This document shows positions 61,359-64,000 of a DNA stretch of 64,000 nucleotides, in pieces. Below the pieces are notes generated by a model. That model had not been told where the DNA came from. It saw only the letters and a program-made list of their open reading frames with translations, and did not search any database. A program made the position numbers and the translations under genes. The stretch is from contig CAZBBA010000013.1 in the NCBI GenBank assembly GCA_964490015.1, positions 1-64,000 of the forward strand, written 5' to 3'. The first letter of the stretch is position 1; each line of letters begins with the position of its first letter. Source of the stretch: Perlabentimonas sp964490015 (GTDB lineage: Bacteria > Bacteroidota > Bacteroidia > Bacteroidales > Tenuifilaceae).

Positions 61359-62492
61359 CTAGTAAACATGATGCTGGCTATCGTCGCTAACATCGCTGGG
61401 GTCGATCTTTTTGCGGTCGATGGCTCGCCATGCAAAGAAAATGTAGGCAGCAATTACAGGCACTAGCAGTGAAATGTATGTCATTGCAGTGAGCGTGTAG
61501 TGGCTCGATGAGGCGTTCTCGATGGTTAGTGAGCTCTGCAGGTCGAACGATGGGTAAAAGCTGGTGTTGTTATACCCCAGCACCCAGAAAAGCGATAGCA
61601 CGGTGGCGAAAGTACCGGGTCCTGCAAACCAAATTCCCTTTATGCTGCGCTTAAACCACGCAATACCTATGCCGTAGAGAACAAGCAGAACACCAGCAAG
61701 CAATAGGATTATAGCAATAGGCATCTCTAGGTAGTTGTTCAGGTACTTGTATGGCACCATGAAAACCTCCTTGGTTTCGGGATGATAGGCAAATCCATCT
61801 TTTAAGAGAATTGTTACCAGAAAGTAGAGGAAAAATACCAGGAATATCACAGCGTTAATTCCCACTTGCTTTCGTCCCCTCTCCCGGATGGGATCGTGGT
61901 TTACATTGTTGATAATGTACATGGCGCCCAGGGTTCGGGCCAGGAACAAAACGGCAAGTCCAAGTGCAACATTTGTAAAGTTGAAAAGGATTTCGATACC
62001 GTAGAGTTCGGTTTGCCAGAACGACAGGTTGTACTCGTTGCGGATAAAGTCGCTACCCGTAAAGAAAGTGGCCACGGCAGCGCCAAGTAGGAACGCTCCT
62101 AAAAAACCGTTGATGTACAGAAACCACTCGTAAGTACGCTCGCCCAGCAGATTGCCTTTTTTACGCCTAAACTCAAATGATACCGACTGCAGCACAAAGC
62201 AGATCAGGAATATTTTCCAGGCGTAGTATGCGCCGCCAAAAGAGGTTGAGTAGAATAGTGGGAACGAGGCAAACATCCCGGCGGCAAATACCACCAGGGT
62301 GGTAAAGGTAAACTCCCACTTACGACCAATGGAGTTGATCACCATATTCTTTTCGTCCTTGGTTTTTCCCAGAACATCAATTAGGGTTTGGCCACCCTGT
62401 ACAAAAAGCAGAAACACTAAGGTTGATCCCACAACCGACATGATGAACCACCAGTACTGCTGTAGTTCAAAGTGTGATAGAGCGCTAAACAT
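61359..62492 (-). CDS. cydB: Cytochrome bd ubiquinol oxidase subunit II
   Basis: A 377-aa membrane protein. I choose ATG at 62492, which gives MFSALSHFELQQYWWF, a typical CydB opening, and overlaps cydA by 8 bp. The longer frame to 62573 would overlap much more. About eight helices; an N-terminal helix near residue 20 and a late FWVLGYNNTSFYPSFDLQSSLTIENASSS segment are family features (the NTSFYPSxxxxxxSLTIxNASSS block is highly conserved). With CydA it reduces oxygen to water with quinol, a high-affinity oxidase for low oxygen. It is followed by the small ORF. Confidence 0.95.
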   Translation of the reverse strand: MFSALSHFELQQYWWFIMSVVGSTLVFLLFVQGGQTLIDVLGKTKDEKNMVINSIGRKWEFTFTTLVVFAAGMFASFPLFYSTSFGGAYYAWKIFLICFVLQSVSFEFRRKKGNLLGERTYEWFLYINGFLGAFLLGAAVATFFTGSDFIRNEYNLSFWQTELYGIEILFNFTNVALGLAVLFLARTLGAMYIINNVNHDPIRERGRKQVGINAVIFLVFFLYFLVTILLKDGFAYHPETKEVFMVPYKYLNNYLEMPIAIILLLAGVLLVLYGIGIAWFKRSIKGIWFAGPGTFATVLSLFWVLGYNNTSFYPSFDLQSSLTIENASSSHYTLTAMTYISLLVPVIAAYIFFAWRAIDRKKIDPSDVSDDSQHHVY

Positions 62493-64000
62493 GGGCACCT
62501 CCTTCCTTTTTACCTTTTCCATCGGGGCCTTTGCGCACGGCCGCCAGCATAATTCTAACCTCGGCAACCACAAGGGTCATTAGCAGGATTAGGAACATCC
62601 AGAATGTTAGGATTACTGCATTGGAGTTGATGTTAGATGTTGATGCCATAGTTGGCAGTAGACCTTGAATTGTCCATGGTTGGCGACCAACCTCAGCCAC
62701 TATCCAACCAGCCATGGAGGCCAACATGGCTAGAGGGAAACTCCATATTCCAACCCAAAGGAGCCACTTCTGTTTTGCCAGCTTGTCTTTTACAACCAGG
62801 TAAAGGAACAGGGCTGCAATGGCCACAAAGGCAAACCCTAGTATAACCATTACGTGAAAACTATAGAAGATAAAAGGAATATTTGGTAAGATGCTTTCGG
62901 GTTTGTGCAGATGGCCATATCCCATGTAGTAGTAGTTTTCGCGGAAAGTGGCTAGAGCAATTTCCATGATCTCCATATCGCCCTGCGAGCGGGCCGATTT
63001 GTAGGTAGCCAGTGCATCCAGCGCGGTTCGACCCTTTTCCATCTTTTCGGAAGCCGACATAATCTGCTGCTCGGCGTTACCGAATACCAGATCGTTGGCT
63101 CCGGGGACAAACGCATTGAAATCTCTGTAACCCAAGAACGATAGTAGTTTTGGAATTTCTATTTTGATTATAAAATCGTCAATATCGTCGCCAACCTTTT
63201 TACCGGGGTTCAGAATGCCGAAGGCAACCAGACCTGCACCCTCGGTGCCATCGTAAAGCCCCTCCATGGCGGCCAGCTTGGCGGGTTGGTGCTGCGCCAC
63301 GTTGTAAGCCGAACCATCGCCAGTTACCACAATGTAAACACTCGATAGCAATCCAAATACCGAAGCGATAATAATGCTGCGCTTGGCCAGCAGAATATTT
63401 CGTCCCTTCAGTAGGTACCATCCGCTAACCGCAATCACAAAAAAAGATGAGATTATAAACCCTGAGGTGATGGTGTGCAGGAACTTATTCACCGCGAATG
63501 GCGATAGCAGCACGCTCCAGAAATCGACCATCTCGTGGCGGGCGGTGTCGGGGTTAAACTCCATGCCCACGGGGTAGTTCATCCAGCCGTTGGCCACCAG
63601 AATCCAAAGAGCCGAGAGGCTTGCTCCAAAGGCCACCAGGTAGCACGATACAAGGTGGAACTTCTTACTAACCTTGCCCCACCCAAAGAACATTACAGCC
63701 ACAAAGGTCGATTCGAGGAAAAAGGCCATCATCCCCTCGGCGGCCAACGGAGCGCCAAAAATATCGCCCGATATCCAGGAGTAGTTGCTCCAGTTGGTGC
63801 CAAACTCCAAGCCAAGGATAATCCCGGTTCCAACGCCAATGGCGAAGTTAATCCCAAAGAGTTTTGCCCAGAACTTGGCCACCTTTTCCCAGTGTGGATC
63901 ACCGGTTTTAAGGTGGATGGTTTGGGCAATGGCAATGATGTACGTGGTTCCAATGGTGATTGGAATAAATAGCCAGTGAATCATGGCGGTCATGGCAAAT
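62485..64000 (-). CDS. cydA: Cytochrome bd ubiquinol oxidase subunit I (5' end outside window)
   Basis: The frame runs off the window end. Position 63991-63993 is an internal Met, because the reading frame continues upstream as FA-M-TAMIHW, matching the conserved (Q)FAMTAMFHW of CydA, in which the His is a heme ligand. About 12 N-terminal residues are missing, and 504 codons lie in the window. Other family features are EGMMAFFLEST, NGWMNYPVG (Gln normally follows GWM), the GDGSAYNVAQHQPAKLAAMEG region (start of the Q loop), and GRQPWTIQGLLPT. An insertion-like segment of about 90 residues after the Q loop is long compared with E. coli. It overlaps cydB by 8 bp. Confidence 0.95.
   Translation of the reverse strand, partial: FAMTAMIHWLFIPITIGTTYIIAIAQTIHLKTGDPHWEKVAKFWAKLFGINFAIGVGTGIILGLEFGTNWSNYSWISGDIFGAPLAAEGMMAFFLESTFVAVMFFGWGKVSKKFHLVSCYLVAFGASLSALWILVANGWMNYPVGMEFNPDTARHEMVDFWSVLLSPFAVNKFLHTITSGFIISSFFVIAVSGWYLLKGRNILLAKRSIIIASVFGLLSSVYIVVTGDGSAYNVAQHQPAKLAAMEGLYDGTEGAGLVAFGILNPGKKVGDDIDDFIIKIEIPKLLSFLGYRDFNAFVPGANDLVFGNAEQQIMSASEKMEKGRTALDALATYKSARSQGDMEIMEIALATFRENYYYMGYGHLHKPESILPNIPFIFYSFHVMVILGFAFVAIAALFLYLVVKDKLAKQKWLLWVGIWSFPLAMLASMAGWIVAEVGRQPWTIQGLLPTMASTSNINSNAVILTFWMFLILLMTLVVAEVRIMLAAVRKGPDGKGKKEGGAHV

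Noticed and set aside
62493..62573. N-terminal extension of CydB
   Set aside because: The 27 extra residues are hydrophilic, unlike CydB, and overlap cydA. The ATG at 62492 gives the standard overlap.
1..64000. tRNA, rRNA, insertion sequence, integrase or prophage
   Set aside because: I looked for cloverleaf-like T-loop motifs in the intergenic regions, and for transposase and integrase motifs in the proteins, and saw none.

Overview
The window looks like chromosome of a Bacteroidota bacterium, most likely Bacteroidales or a relative. The evidence is direct. There are type IX secretion (T9SS) sorting domains of both types, a TonB-dependent receptor paired with a DUF4249 lipoprotein, and a DUF4290 gene in front of murA. 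Promoters fit the Bacteroidota pattern TTTG-N19/20-TAnnTTTG, Shine-Dalgarno sequences are mostly absent, and at least thirteen predicted signal peptides end just before a Gln. No rRNA, tRNA, CRISPR array, transposase or prophage was recognised. The window starts in an intergenic repeat field and ends inside cydA, about a dozen codons short of its start.

Layout. 1-656: two tandem repeat fields (21 bp and 8 bp units), then a good promoter. 657-5632: housekeeping genes (DUF4290, murA, grpE, dnaJ, mnmH). 5923-12000: acyl-CoA synthetase, a secreted C69 dipeptidase on the minus strand, and a NatA/NatB-type ABC exporter ending at a perfect 27-bp inverted repeat. 12069-15223: a sensor kinase and a stand-alone receiver. 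15690-24455: a small outer membrane protein, a tricorn-like protease, three transporters (APC, EamA, AI-2E family) and a T9SS type B protein. 24490-28794: DUF4412, DUF4249 and TonB receptor. 28998-32417: thioredoxin-like protein, lipoprotein nuclease, glutaminyl cyclase and a small HAD phosphatase.

32537-42254 holds the most distinctive locus: two adjacent copies of a two-gene cassette. Each has a giant secreted repeat protein (1616 and 1148 aa) followed by a roughly 155-aa protein that is mostly a T9SS sorting domain. The giants share an N-terminal domain, a GGFAVSGR repeat array, a fibronectin-like segment and six C-terminal beta-sandwich repeats. Neither giant has its own sorting domain. 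The larger one also carries five collagen-like blocks. A SpoIIE-type phosphatase sensor (42492-45731) lies next to them.

45859-52009 is a six-gene unit: TetR regulator, LolA-like periplasmic protein, two FtsX-type permeases, a LolD-type ATPase and an outer membrane barrel protein. Together these give every layer needed for a trans-envelope lipid or lipoprotein pathway. A near-palindrome sits directly after the TetR promoter. 52020-56471 (minus strand) encodes a secreted protein of unknown function, an esterase flanked by related hairpin repeats, and an ArnC/ArnT-like glycosyltransferase pair. 56837-61161 (plus strand) is a compact operon of a radical SAM protein, an LtaS-like sulfatase-fold enzyme and a lipoprotein glycerophosphodiesterase. 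61200-64000 (minus strand) is cydA-cydB plus a 42-codon single-helix ORF that looks like a small accessory subunit of cytochrome bd oxidase.
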